Shown piece after piece: positions 21,517 to 29,695 of a stretch of DNA of 33,022 bases (position 1 is its first letter; every line of letters starts with the position of its first letter). The position numbers and the translations under genes are program-made. The stretch is taken from positions 1 through 33,022 of the forward strand of contig NZ_RJAC01000046.1 of NCBI RefSeq assembly GCF_003999975.1. The letters are read 5' to 3'. This DNA is from Actinoplanes solisilvae. Its GTDB lineage: Bacteria; Actinomycetota; Actinomycetes; Mycobacteriales; Micromonosporaceae. The notes beneath the pieces are model-generated. The model saw only the letters and a list, made by a program, of their open reading frames with translations, searched no databases and was not told the origin of the DNA.

Positions 21517-22101
21517 ATGACCACCATCGGCCGGGGAACCGCCGCTCACCTCGAGAAGGTCGAGGCGCCCGGCTCCATGCTCACCAAGACCGCCGCGCGG
21601 GCGCTTGCCGTGCTGCGTATCTCTACCGGCTTCGTTTTCCTGTGGGCGTTCTTCGACAAGACTTTCGGGTGGGGGTTCGCGACCCCGGCGGAGCGTGCCT
21701 GGATCAACGGCGGTTCGCCGACCAAGGGGTTCCTGTCCGGTGTCGAGGTCGGACCGTTGCAGGACTTCTTCCACAGCATCGCCGGGGACCCGTGGACCAA
21801 CTGGCTGTTCATGCTGGGTCTGCTGGGGATCGGTCTGGCCTTCGTGCTCGGCATCGGCATGCGCCTGGCGGCCGGGGCCGGTGTGGTCATGATGGCGCTG
21901 ATGTGGGCGGCCGAGTGGCCGCTGGACAAGACCACCAGTGCTGGTGAGCCGAGCGGGTCGACGAACCCGGTCACCGATTACCACTTCATCTACGCGGTCG
22001 CCGGCATCGTTCTGGCCCTGACCTATGCGGGACACACGTGGGGTCTGGGCCGGTGGTGGGCGTCCCTGCCGCTCGTGCAGAAGAACCGCTGGCTCATCTG
22101 A
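21517..22101 (+). CDS. DoxX/DoxD-like membrane protein
   Basis: This 194-residue protein has four hydrophobic helices (AVLRISTGFVFLWAFFDK; FMLGLLGIGLAFVLGIGM; GVVMMALMWAAEW; FIYAVAGIVLALTYAG) and the DoxX/DoxD layout, with the conserved F-x-W...DK at the end of helix 1. DoxD is the small subunit of thiosulfate:quinone oxidoreductase; DoxX relatives act in membrane redox stress responses. The ATG has GGGAGG 8-13 bases upstream. The gene stands alone, with a DosR-like palindrome upstream and a hairpin terminator downstream, so it is probably a single-gene redox-controlled unit. The electron donor is unknown. Confidence 0.85.
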   Translation: MTTIGRGTAAHLEKVEAPGSMLTKTAARALAVLRISTGFVFLWAFFDKTFGWGFATPAERAWINGGSPTKGFLSGVEVGPLQDFFHSIAGDPWTNWLFMLGLLGIGLAFVLGIGMRLAAGAGVVMMALMWAAEWPLDKTTSAGEPSGSTNPVTDYHFIYAVAGIVLALTYAGHTWGLGRWWASLPLVQKNRWLI

Positions 22102-22121
22102 GCCCGGTGACGATCGCCCGC

Positions 22122-22153
22122 GGAGCCCGGCCGTCTGGCAGCGGCCGGGCTCC
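22122..22153 (+). terminator. hairpin terminator of the DoxX-like gene
   Basis: The 12-bp arms 22122-22133 and 22142-22153 are perfect reverse complements with an 8-nt loop, 20 bp after the stop codon. Confidence 0.8.
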
Positions 22154-22197
22154 CTCGTGCCCGGACACGGGGTAGGCGTCGCCCCCGAGACAGGGAG

Positions 22198-22228
22198 TCG
22201 CCCGTCCGGAACTGGCCCGGACGGGCGA
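22198..22228 (-). terminator. hairpin terminator of the 109-residue gene
   Basis: The 12-bp arms 22198-22209 and 22217-22228 pair perfectly around a 7-nt loop, 15 bp beyond the minus-strand stop at 22243. With the previous hairpin it separates two convergent units. Confidence 0.8.
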
Positions 22229-22242
22229 TTGAACGTCGGTCG

Positions 22243-22572
22243 CTAGGCAGGAACTGTCGCGGTCTGAGGCTCCTCAACCTTGATGATGGGGCCCTCGATG
22301 GATCCGAGCACGTCGTAATTGCGGGTGCTGCTGATCTTCGAGCTGAGGAAGACGGTCACAACGATCTTGTAGACGCCCGACTCCCCATTGGGGTCCGGTT
22401 GCGCCGAATGCAAGCTGTCAGCCGGGACGGCGATGGTCGCCTCGTAGCTCTCCTCATCCGCGAACTCCGGTCCACGGACCGGAACCTCGGTCGAGGCGAT
22501 GACCTTCTCGTCGCCGGGACCCTGCGACTCGACATAGGCAGTCGCGGTCCATTTGTTCGACTGCCGCGACAT
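22243..22572 (-). CDS. small beta-rich hypothetical protein
   Basis: This 109-residue protein has alternating hydrophobic strands (KWTATAYVESQ; SYEATIAVPAD; GVYKIVVTVFLSS; GSIEGPIIKVEEP), suggesting a small immunoglobulin-like beta sandwich. There is no signal peptide, membrane helix or cysteine. The family is not recognised. ATG 22572 lacks a good ribosome binding site. The frame upstream contains TAG after a further eleven codons, so the start is either here or at a non-standard codon. It has its own hairpin terminator and an AT-rich, palindrome-containing upstream region (22632-22662), so it appears to be an independently controlled monocistronic gene. Confidence 0.65.
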   Translation of the reverse strand: MSRQSNKWTATAYVESQGPGDEKVIASTEVPVRGPEFADEESYEATIAVPADSLHSAQPDPNGESGVYKIVVTVFLSSKISSTRNYDVLGSIEGPIIKVEEPQTATVPA

Positions 22573-22631
22573 CGCGGTCAGCCAGAGCGGGACCAGATTG
22601 CCGAACTATCGAGGGACGCGAATGGCGCCAA

Positions 22632-22662
22632 ATTGCAATGCGCATAACACTATGTGTCACAT
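22632..22662. promoter_or_regulatory. AT-rich region with two palindromes upstream of the small gene
   Basis: ATTGCAAT (22632-22639) and ATGTGTCACAT (22652-22662) are both perfect palindromes (the second around one central base). They lie 60-90 bp upstream of the minus-strand start at 22572. The GTG-N-CAC core could be a regulator site; no regulator is identified. Confidence 0.35.
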
Positions 22663-22738
22663 CCGTTCTCGGAGCGATTACACAGCATTATCGGGCTGCA
22701 ATTCGCAGCGTCACCAGGCTTGGTTCGTACCGACTTTA

Positions 22739-22752
22739 CGGACTTTGGTCCC
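22739..22752. promoter_or_regulatory. DosR-like motif CGGACTTTGGTCCC
   Basis: It matches the perfect palindrome at 21417 at 12 of 14 positions and lies at the 5' edge of a USP remnant. Part of the sequence is read in frame with that remnant, so it may be displaced from its original promoter position. Confidence 0.4.
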
Positions 22753-22967
22753 TACCACTTCGATCGTCGTCGGTGTCGAGCTGCTCGGCACCACCTCCCC
22801 GGCCGTCCACTTCGGCCTTCGGGAGGCAGGCGCCCGCGGTTGCGAGCTGATCATCCTGAACGCCGTTCCGCCGGCACGCCTACGGTGGCAGCGCGATGCC
22901 CCTGCTCGGCTCGGTGAGCAGCGCCGTTCTGCGGGACGCTCACTGCCCGGTCTTCGTGGCAGGGTGA
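22747..22967 (+). pseudogene. internally deleted universal stress protein gene
   Basis: The first part reads SIVVGVELLGTTSPAVHFGL, REAGARGCELIILNAVPPAR, the complete N-terminal strand-helix-strand of a USP. In another frame, directly after, comes MPLLGSVSSAVLRDAHCPVF ending VAG and TGA 22965-22967, the USP C-terminus after the ATP loop. The middle, roughly half the domain, is deleted and the frames no longer match. No ribosome binding site is evident. Confidence 0.75.
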
Positions 22968-23088
22968 AGGCAGGACCGAGGCCCGGAGGATAGGCGCACC
23001 GGAGCGGGCCGCGCTGGTGCGGCGTTCGTCGCGGGTGCCGGGGAACGGGCACGCGGACGGCCCAGAGGCCGGGCGAGGCGTCACCGAG
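22968..23088. other. intergenic stretch between two pseudogenes
   Basis: No gene, hairpin or motif was recognised here. It separates the USP remnant from the 3' end of the GNAT fragment. Confidence 0.4.
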
Positions 23089-23397
23089 TCAGACGCGCAC
23101 GGTGGGGGTCCGATCCGTGATCGACAGGCGGAAGACCCGGGTGTCGCGTGCCGGAAGCCCAGGCGCTGGTAGAGCTGGTTGGCGGCCTGGCGCGCCGGGC
23201 GGGAAGTCAGGTCGACCATCCGGGCACCGTCGCCGTTCGCGAGCTGAACCGCCCGTCGGGCCAGAGCAGCCCCGACGCCCTGGCCGCGAACGGCCTCGTC
23301 CACAACGACGTCTTCGATCCAGGCTCGCGGGCCGGTGGGGATGGGGAAGGTCACGAGCGTCAGCGTCCCGACGATCTCGAAGTCCGGATGGGCCGAC
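23089..23397 (-). pseudogene. truncated GNAT acetyltransferase behind the V-ATPase operon
   Basis: The minus strand carries the C-terminal half of a GNAT N-acetyltransferase: IEDVVVDEAVRGQGVGAALA with the acetyl-CoA P-loop pattern R-G-Q-G-V-G-A, then SRPARQAANQLYQRLGF. After that a frameshift is needed to reach the natural ending RDTRVFRLSITDRTPTVRV and TGA 23089-23091. The N-terminal half is missing. The fragment begins within about 10 bp of the stop of the D-subunit gene, on the same strand, so it may be transcribed as the last piece of the operon, but two defects make it non-functional as a normal GNAT. Confidence 0.75.
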
Positions 23398-23407
23398 GAT
23401 GGACCCG

Positions 23408-24055
23408 TCAGAGCTCCTGGGCCAGAGGCGAAAGTCCCCGGGCGGGGCTCGTGGCCCAGCGGCGCAGAACGGCATCGGCCGACTCGGCCTCCTCGATGCG
23501 GGCCAGCGCACCGGCGAGCGCCTCGCGCAGCGCCGGGATGCGGCGGTGTTCGAGGGCTCGCAGGCGCTGGCGGGTGAGCTCGGCCTCATGGGCGACGATC
23601 CTCGCGGCCCGGGTCGCCACGGCGTGCCGGGCGGCCTCGGCAACCGCCTCCCGCACCGCCCGCTCGGCGTCCACCAGGGCGGCGTCGGCCGGTGGCGACG
23701 CGGCGGGAGATCGATCCGGCAGGTCGCAGTCCACCCCGTCGGGGTAGCGCAGGGCCATGAGCATCGTGGTGTGCAGGGTGACCTCGGCCCCGCCGGGCGG
23801 GGCGGCGAGCCGGATTCCCCGGTCGCCGACGAGTTGTCCGGCGCGGTCGAGCCGGCGTTGGGCGCGGCGTGCGGCCTCGTGCCACCGGCCACCTGTGGCG
23901 GTGGCCTCGGCGTTCAGGCGCTCGGCCTCGATGCCCAGTACGGTCAGCTCCCGGGCCAGCAGTCGCGCTCCGGCCTCGGTGACAGCGAGCCGTTGGCGCA
24001 GCATCTGCACGCCGGCCCGCCCGGGTGGCGTTCGCACCGCCCCGGGCGCTCTCAC
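23408..24055 (-). CDS. atpD: V/A-type ATPase subunit D (central stalk)
   Basis: This 215-residue, almost entirely helical protein has the subunit D pattern. An N-terminal long helix begins VRTPPGRAGVQMLRQRLAVT (usual P-T-k-x-x-L-x-x-L-x-x-r-L). A C-terminal long helix includes LTRQRLRALEHRRIPALREA (normally R-R-V-N-A-L-E). D forms the rotating coiled-coil shaft inside the A3B3 ring. Here the core R-V-N-A-L motif is R-L-R-A-L-E. The ATG overlaps the stop of subunit B by 4 bp (ATGA), implying coupled translation. It is the last intact gene of the operon. The letters follow V/A-type naming, not the F-type. Confidence 0.88.
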   Translation of the reverse strand: MRAPGAVRTPPGRAGVQMLRQRLAVTEAGARLLARELTVLGIEAERLNAEATATGGRWHEAARRAQRRLDRAGQLVGDRGIRLAAPPGGAEVTLHTTMLMALRYPDGVDCDLPDRSPAASPPADAALVDAERAVREAVAEAARHAVATRAARIVAHEAELTRQRLRALEHRRIPALREALAGALARIEEAESADAVLRRWATSPARGLSPLAQEL

Positions 24056-25410
24056 GGCTTGATCCCGTGGGCGACCAGCTCGTGCTCCGGCAGCAGCACC
24101 AACTCACGCCGGGGCAGCACCGACAGAGCCTGCCAGGCTCGGCGCAGCGTCTCCTCCAGCGTCCGGCACTCGTCGGGCGACTGGGCCAGCAGCCCTGTGA
24201 GGTAGAGGCTCTCGAATTCGCGGTAGTGCCGGTCGGTTGCGCTGAGACCGCCCGGTCCGACCAGATCGGCCAGCTCGGCCGCCTGACGAGCGCGGGCGAG
24301 CGCCGCCATGACCTGGGCGGCCACGTCGAGGTGGTCGGGGCGGGCGCCGTGGCGCATCAGGCGGGACAGCGACGAAAGTGCGTCCACCGGCGGGTAGACG
24401 CCTGCGGCGGCGATCTCGGGGGAGAGCACCACCTGTCCCTCGGTGATGTAGCCGGTGAGGTCGGGCACCGGGTGGGTGATGTCCCCGGCCGGCATGGTCA
24501 GTACCGGCAGAACGGTGACCGAGCCGCGGCGCCCGGAGATCCGGCCGCAGCGCTCGTAGAGCGAGGCGAGGTCGCTGTAGAGGTATCCGGGGTAGGCGCG
24601 GCGGCCGGGTATCTCGCCGCGCGAGGCGGAAACCTCGCGGACCGCCTCGGCGTAGCTGGTCATGTCGGTGAGCACGACCAGCACGTGCCGGCCCTCGGTG
24701 AACGCGAGGTCCTCGGCGATGGTCAGGGCCAGCCGCGGGGTCAGGATGCGTTCGATCACCGGATCGTCCGCCGTGTTGAGCAGGATGGTGAGCTCACCCG
24801 CCGCGGCCCGGCCGGCCAGCGCGTCACGGACCGCGTCGGCGTCGGCGTGGGTCAGCCCGAGTCCGCCGAAGACGACGGCGAACGGCTCGCCGCCGGCGGT
24901 CGACTGGGCGGCGATCTGCGTCGCCAGTCGCAGGTGCGGCAGGCCGGCCCGAGAGAAGATGGGCAACTTCTGGCCGCGGACCAGGGTGGTCAGCCCGTCG
25001 ATCGCCGACACGCCGGTGAGCACCGGCTCCGCCGGCGGCTGCCGCCGGGTCGGGTTCATCGGAGCGCCGGCGACGGCCGCCTCGCGCGGGCCGAGCACGG
25101 GCGGGCCGTCGTCGATCGGTACCCCGCGCCCGTTGCAGGTGCGGCCCAGCCAGCCAGGACCGACGTCGATACGTAACGGCCGGCCGGCGAAGCGCACCGC
25201 GGTCTCCGCGGGATCCATGCCGAACGTGCCTTCGAGCACCTGCACCACGGCGAGGTCGCCGGCGACCGCCAGGACGAGGCCGTGCCGCACCTGGCCGCCC
25301 GTGTGGATCTCGACGTACTCGTCCCAGCCGACGCCGGCGACGCCAGACACGACCAGAAGCGGGCCGCTCAGCTCCCGCACGGCGGTGTACGAGACGGCGA
25401 GGGGGTTCAT
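24052..25410 (-). CDS. atpB: V/A-type ATPase subunit B
   Basis: This 452-residue protein opens LAVSYTAVRELSGPLLVVSG and carries the B-subunit marks: DPAETAVRFAGRPLRI, GVSAIDGLTTLVRGQKLPIF (the degenerate P-loop region, without GxxxxGKT), and VVLTDMTSYAEAVREVSASR, with the Arg-containing loop at the A-B interface. The sequence GEIPGRRAYPGYLYSDLASL follows. B is the non-catalytic nucleotide-site subunit alternating with A in the head. Length is normal (about 450-470). ATG 25410 overlaps the A-subunit stop by 4 bp. Confidence 0.95.
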   Translation of the reverse strand: MNPLAVSYTAVRELSGPLLVVSGVAGVGWDEYVEIHTGGQVRHGLVLAVAGDLAVVQVLEGTFGMDPAETAVRFAGRPLRIDVGPGWLGRTCNGRGVPIDDGPPVLGPREAAVAGAPMNPTRRQPPAEPVLTGVSAIDGLTTLVRGQKLPIFSRAGLPHLRLATQIAAQSTAGGEPFAVVFGGLGLTHADADAVRDALAGRAAAGELTILLNTADDPVIERILTPRLALTIAEDLAFTEGRHVLVVLTDMTSYAEAVREVSASRGEIPGRRAYPGYLYSDLASLYERCGRISGRRGSVTVLPVLTMPAGDITHPVPDLTGYITEGQVVLSPEIAAAGVYPPVDALSSLSRLMRHGARPDHLDVAAQVMAALARARQAAELADLVGPGGLSATDRHYREFESLYLTGLLAQSPDECRTLEETLRRAWQALSVLPRRELVLLPEHELVAHGIKP

Positions 25411-27125
25411 GACTCGGCCGCCAATCCGGCGAGCACGGTGTCACAAGCGGTCACCACCGCGGCGTCGTCGTCCGGCCCGGCGGTGTCGCGCACGCGCACG
25501 AGGGCTCCGAAGTCGACCGCCTCGAAGCTCTCCGCCGGGCGGCCCTCCTCGGCCAGTCGCCGAAGCCGGTCGCCGACCGCGAGCACCGCCTCGGCCAGGG
25601 CCAGGCCTTTCGCCCGTCCGCAGTAGCCGTCACGAGGCGACAGCGCACTCTGCCGCAGCACCGCGTCGCGCATCAGCCGTGCAGTCAGCAGTACCGCACG
25701 TTCGGGTGCCGCCAGCCCGGTGACGCCGATCAGCTCGGCGAGGGCGGTCAACCGGTCGGCCTCGGCCAGTAGGCTCAGCATCCGCGCCCGGTCGGCGGCC
25801 CAGTCCGGGGCGCCGTGGCTCACTTGCCAGGCGGCGATCGTCAGGGCGTCACGCGCGAACGACCCGGACCACGAGACGGCGGGATAATGACGCGCATAGG
25901 CGAGGTCACGGTCGAGGGTCCACAGGCCGCGGACGAAGCGTTCACTCTGTGCGGTCACCGGCTCGGTCAGGTCCCCGCCGGGCGGTGAGACGGCGCCGAT
26001 GATCGTCACCGATCCGCGAGCGCCGCCCAGCGTCATGACCGCTCCGGCCCGCTCGTAGAAGGCGGCCAGCGCCGAGCTCAGCGTGGCCGGATAGCCCTCC
26101 TCGGCAGGCAGCATGCCCGTGCGGGAGGCGAACTCGCGCAGGGCCTCGGCCCAGCGGGAGGTGGAGTCGGCGATGACGAGCACGTCGTAGCCCATGTCAC
26201 GGAAGTACTCGGCCACCGTCACCGCCGAATGGACCCCGGTCTCGCGGGCCATCATCGGCATGTTCGAGGTGTTGGCGATCGCCACCGTCCGATCGGCCAG
26301 GCGCCCGCCGCCGCGCGGGTCGGCCAGGGCGAACAGATCGGTCACGACATCGGCCATCTCGTTGCCGCGCTCGCCGCAGCCGGCGTACACGATGACGTCG
26401 GCGTCGCACCACTTGGCGATCTGCTGGAGCAGCACTGTCTTGCCGGTCCCGAAGCCGCCCGGAACGGCGACGGTGCTGCCCTTGAGCAGGGGGAAGAGCA
26501 GGTCGATCACCCGCTGGCCGGTGTGCAGCGGGGTGTCGGCGGGCCGGCGCTCCCGCACCGGTCGCGGAACGCGTACCGGCCATCGCGCGGTCAGTCGCAT
26601 CGAGGCGCCGCCCACGACAGCGATCTCGTCGTCCGCGCCATACTTCCCGGCCGGCGCGATGCTGTCGACGGTGCCGCCGGTCCCCGGTGGGACCATGATC
26701 CGATACGCGACGGGGCCAGGCCCCGGCACGGTGCCGAGCACGGCGCCCTCGTCCACGCGCTGCCCTTCGCGCACCCCGGGCTCGAAGTCCCAGCGCTGAC
26801 CGTCGAGGCTGCCGCCGGGCGTCTGCGGGAGCAGCCACACCGGACCGCCGCTGAGCGGTCGCAGCAGTCCGTCGAACACCCGGCCCAGCAGGCCGGGCCC
26901 GAGCCGTGCGGTCAGCGGGGTCCCGGTAGGCCGCACCCGGTCGGCGGGCCTCAGCCCACCCGTGTACTCGTAGGCCTGCACGGTGGCCCGGCCGTCGCGG
27001 ATGGCCACCACCTCGCCGGGCAGCGCATCCGGACCGATCTCGACCAGCTCGTGCATGGCCAGCCGGCCCGAGTGGGTGACCTCCACCATCGGCCCGTCCA
27101 CGCGGGTCACTGACGCGGTGCTCAT
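25407..27125 (-). CDS. atpA: V/A-type ATPase catalytic subunit A
   Basis: This 572-residue catalytic subunit has an N-terminal beta barrel (VTRVDGPMVEVTHSG), the V/A-specific non-homologous insert (about 110-190), P-loop GGFGTGKT at 223-230, and the catalytic glutamate region CGERGNEMADVV. Further marks are the Walker B segment VLVIADSTSRWAEALREFAS and the helical C-domain. All catalytic residues expected for ATP hydrolysis/synthesis are present. The P-loop starts GGFGT instead of the commoner GPFGS/GAFGS. ATG 27125 overlaps the E-subunit stop by 4 bp (ATGA). The operon encodes a complete rotary enzyme. Confidence 0.96.
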   Translation of the reverse strand: MSTASVTRVDGPMVEVTHSGRLAMHELVEIGPDALPGEVVAIRDGRATVQAYEYTGGLRPADRVRPTGTPLTARLGPGLLGRVFDGLLRPLSGGPVWLLPQTPGGSLDGQRWDFEPGVREGQRVDEGAVLGTVPGPGPVAYRIMVPPGTGGTVDSIAPAGKYGADDEIAVVGGASMRLTARWPVRVPRPVRERRPADTPLHTGQRVIDLLFPLLKGSTVAVPGGFGTGKTVLLQQIAKWCDADVIVYAGCGERGNEMADVVTDLFALADPRGGGRLADRTVAIANTSNMPMMARETGVHSAVTVAEYFRDMGYDVLVIADSTSRWAEALREFASRTGMLPAEEGYPATLSSALAAFYERAGAVMTLGGARGSVTIIGAVSPPGGDLTEPVTAQSERFVRGLWTLDRDLAYARHYPAVSWSGSFARDALTIAAWQVSHGAPDWAADRARMLSLLAEADRLTALAELIGVTGLAAPERAVLLTARLMRDAVLRQSALSPRDGYCGRAKGLALAEAVLAVGDRLRRLAEEGRPAESFEAVDFGALVRVRDTAGPDDDAAVVTACDTVLAGLAAES

Positions 27126-27643
27126 GTCCGCCACATCTCCTCGATCTGGGTGCCGAGCTCGTGCAAGGCCTTGCCGGTCAGGGCGCGGGCGGTTACCTCG
27201 ACCCGGTGGCCGGCGAGCGTGCCGGTCACCGCGCCGGGCGTCACCACCAGCGAGGCGCCCGGCCCAAGCGCGACCTCGACGCGGGCACGGACCGTGGCTT
27301 CGACGGCCGGCTCGGTCAGCCAGGCGCACGCCCGCTCGCACACCTCCTGTTCCAGAGCGTGGTATGCGTCGCGTCGCGCCCGCAGAACGATCCGCCGCGA
27401 CTCCCGACCGGCGGCCGCGTCGTCGGCCGCGCCGGCCGCAGCGGCATCGTCGTGCCCTCGCCGCCGTGCCTCGGTCCGAATCGCCGCGGCCCGGTCGCGG
27501 GCGGTCGCCAGCAGGTGGTTACGCTCGGCCCTGGCCTCGGCGGTCACGCGGTCCGCCTCAGCCCGGGCGGCACGCATAAGCGCTTTACGGACCGGTGCCA
27601 GCGGATCGGTCGGGCTGGCCGGGACGAGCGGGTTCGGCGTCAT
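27122..27643 (-). CDS. atpE: V/A-type ATPase subunit E (peripheral stalk)
   Basis: This 173-residue protein has a long Ala/Arg/Glu-rich N-terminal helix (ALMRAARAEADRVTAEARAE and on to about 100) and a compact alpha/beta C-domain (CERACAWLTEPAVEATVRAR, LVVTPGAVTGTLAGHRVEV). It ends GTQIEEMWRT, matching the E subunit, whose tail binds the head (usual ...R...I...L). E pairs with the H/G-type subunit to form the stator. It is slightly shorter than the usual 185-200. ATG 27643 overlaps the F stop. Confidence 0.85.
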   Translation of the reverse strand: MTPNPLVPASPTDPLAPVRKALMRAARAEADRVTAEARAERNHLLATARDRAAAIRTEARRRGHDDAAAAGAADDAAAGRESRRIVLRARRDAYHALEQEVCERACAWLTEPAVEATVRARVEVALGPGASLVVTPGAVTGTLAGHRVEVTARALTGKALHELGTQIEEMWRT

Positions 27644-27858
27644 GGCAGCACCGCGATCAGGGGGCCGTCGATCTCGTGCCCCGCACCGATCGCGTCGGCG
27701 GCCGCGCGGGTGAGCACGACCAGGCGGACGTCGGCCGGAAGCGCGGTCCAGGCGGCGCGGGCCTCCGCGTCGTCGACGACCGGTATCACGAGCAGGCCCG
27801 CCAGGGCCCATCCCCGGATCTCGACCGAGGCCCCCAGCACGGCCGCCAGGCCGGTCAT
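27640..27858 (-). CDS. atpF: V/A-type ATPase subunit F
   Basis: This 72-residue protein has an N-terminal beta-alpha-beta start (MTGLAAVLGASVEIRGWALA, GLLVIPVVDD) and a VRLVVLTRAAADAI segment, then ends DGPLIAVLP. Subunit F is a Rossmann-like cap on the rotor shaft that modulates ATP hydrolysis. It is usually about 100 residues; here the end resembles the P-x-x-x-x-IP strand, and the C-terminal helix that contacts D is absent or very short. Its order (between K and E) and 4-bp overlaps at both ends support the assignment. The family call rests on context and the strand pattern. Confidence 0.72.
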   Translation of the reverse strand: MTGLAAVLGASVEIRGWALAGLLVIPVVDDAEARAAWTALPADVRLVVLTRAAADAIGAGHEIDGPLIAVLP

Positions 27859-28271
27859 GCTCGTCCGATCAGGATGATCGCCACGATCAGGCCGTAGATG
27901 GCGATGCCCTCGGCCAGGCCGACGATGACCATCGCCCGGCCGAACAACTCGGGGCGTTCGCTCATGGCGGCCAGCGCGGCGGCGCCGGTGTAGGCCACGG
28001 CGATCGCGGCGCCGATCGACGACCCGGCCACGGCGATCGCCGCGCCGAGCAGCGCGGCCCACGCGGCGTTCCCCGAGGCGGCGTCGGCCGGGGCGGCCTG
28101 CGCCGGGTCGCCGGTGATCGCCAGAGCCAGGACGACGGCGGCTGCCGCCAGCAGCAGGCCGTTGACCGACAGGGCGATCCGGATCGCGGCGCGACCGTGT
28201 CGGCGGACCTGCCAGAAGCCGGCGATGAGGCCCACCACCAGGACGGGCACGGCAAGCAGCCAGACAGTCAT
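27855..28271 (-). CDS. atpK: V/A-type ATPase proteolipid subunit K (c ring)
   Basis: This 138-residue membrane protein has four hydrophobic segments. The last two form the proteolipid hairpin (AALLGAAIAVAGSSIGAAIA, then GRAMVIVGLAEGIAIYGLIV) with the ion-binding glutamate at residue 121. The first half (MTVWLLAVPVLVVGLIAGFW, IRIALSVNGLLLAAAAVVLA) is a two-helix region without a matching carboxylate. I read it as an extra N-terminal hairpin, so each subunit brings one binding glutamate. No glutamine ligands typical of Na+ binding are evident, so H+ is the likelier ion (inference). Start ATG 28271 overlaps the I-subunit stop by 4 bp. Confidence 0.88.
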   Translation of the reverse strand: MTVWLLAVPVLVVGLIAGFWQVRRHGRAAIRIALSVNGLLLAAAAVVLALAITGDPAQAAPADAASGNAAWAALLGAAIAVAGSSIGAAIAVAYTGAAALAAMSERPELFGRAMVIVGLAEGIAIYGLIVAIILIGRA

Positions 28272-29695
28272 TCCGACGCCTCCTTAACGGACAGGGTCCA
28301 TGGGCGGAACGGCCGGCCCTCGCCCTCGAACACCCGTGAGAACAGTTCGTAGTACTCCAGCCGCAGTGCCTGTATCGCGGCGACCAGCGCCTCGAGGCCG
28401 AACGTGAGCGCGTTGCCCAGCACGAATACCAAGACCGACGCGAGCACGGCGGCTCCTCCGCGGTGCCAAAGGGCGGTCGTGGCCGACCACACCAGGGCGC
28501 CCAGTGCGGCGTGGGTCAGGCCGAACGCGGCCAGCCGGGCGAAGGAGACGACGTTGGCCCCGATCCGCAGCACCAGGTCGAAGAGCTGGACGGCCGCTTG
28601 AGCCGCCCCGGCGCCGCCCCCGCCGGACGCGGCGTAGAGACCGATGGCGCACAGGGCCAGCGCCACGGCGGCTACGGTCGCACCTGTTCCGGCGATGCTC
28701 CAGCGGCCCAGGTAGAGCCCCGCGGCTGAGGCAACCAGGCCCAGGTAGAGCGCCGCGCCGGCGATTCCTGTGGGGGCGTACAGGGCCAGCTTCGCGCCGC
28801 CCTCGCGCCACCGGTTGATCGTGCCGACGAGGTAGGCGACGGCGAGCAACGCCGCCCCGAGGCCGATCCCGGCGCCGAGCAGACGTACCGGCTCGTCCAG
28901 CGGTGACAGCCAGCGCACCGGCAGCACGCCGGTGGGGCCGAAGAACTCGCCGAACGCGAAGCCCGCCACCGCACTGGCCAGGCCGGCGCCGGCCACGAAC
29001 GGCCACATCGGGCGGAGCCTGTCGCGGAAACGCCGCGGCGCGAAGCGCAGCAGGAGTGCGGCGAGAAGCAGAACCAGGCCGTGCCCCGCGTCGGCGAACA
29101 TCATGCCGAACATCAGGACGTAGGCGAGACCCGAGAACAGTGTGGGATCGAGATCGGCGTACGGCACGGTGCCGTATGTGCGCACCAGCGGCGCGAACGA
29201 CTCCCGCAGCGGCGTGTCCTCACGCAGCAGCGTCGGTGGGTCGACGCCGGGCGGGCGCCGCAGCGGCACGATCGCGCTGTCCACTTCAGACAACATCGCC
29301 GCGAGGGCTTCTTCCCGGTCGGCGGGGCACCAGCCGGCCCAGACCCGCACGCCGTCCCGCTGGACGGATCCGGCCGCCATTCGCTCGAGTTGTGCCTCAC
29401 CTGTCAGCAGGTCAGTGCGGTGGGCGGCGATCAAGGCGTCGACGTCCGGGGCCGTGGGCGCCACACGGGGATCCGCGATCGCGCCGCCGACCCGGTGCAG
29501 GGCCGCGGTGGCGGGGCCCTCGGGTGACCCGTTGAGGGCCGGTTCGTCCAGTTCGACGGCGCCGGCCCGGGCCAGCAGGACGAGCGCGTCCCGCGTGCGG
29601 GCGGGCGGCACGGCGACGGCCACCCGGGTCATCGGCGTGGGCCGGGCGGTCACGGGGCGGAGCCGCTCCGGTCGGGCTCGCTCAGATCGTGGCAT
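28268..29695 (-). CDS. atpI: V/A-type ATPase subunit I (membrane a subunit)
   Basis: This 475-residue protein has a soluble N-terminal half and about seven C-terminal membrane helices. Subunit I marks are VPYADLDPTLFSGLAYVLMF, GMMFADAGHGLVLLLAALLL (the conserved GxMxGDxGxG-like loop) and the stator helix with the essential arginine in NVVSFARLAAFGLTHAALG (S-x-x-R). It also carries the terminal EYYELFSRVFEGEGRPFRPW. It forms the ion half-channels beside the c ring. It is shorter than many I subunits (about 600-650), mainly in the soluble arm. ATG 29695 overlaps the C-subunit gene by 14 bp. An internal ATG at MTRVAVAV is an alternative start. Confidence 0.93.
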   Translation of the reverse strand: MPRSERARPERLRPVTARPTPMTRVAVAVPPARTRDALVLLARAGAVELDEPALNGSPEGPATAALHRVGGAIADPRVAPTAPDVDALIAAHRTDLLTGEAQLERMAAGSVQRDGVRVWAGWCPADREEALAAMLSEVDSAIVPLRRPPGVDPPTLLREDTPLRESFAPLVRTYGTVPYADLDPTLFSGLAYVLMFGMMFADAGHGLVLLLAALLLRFAPRRFRDRLRPMWPFVAGAGLASAVAGFAFGEFFGPTGVLPVRWLSPLDEPVRLLGAGIGLGAALLAVAYLVGTINRWREGGAKLALYAPTGIAGAALYLGLVASAAGLYLGRWSIAGTGATVAAVALALCAIGLYAASGGGGAGAAQAAVQLFDLVLRIGANVVSFARLAAFGLTHAALGALVWSATTALWHRGGAAVLASVLVFVLGNALTFGLEALVAAIQALRLEYYELFSRVFEGEGRPFRPWTLSVKEASE

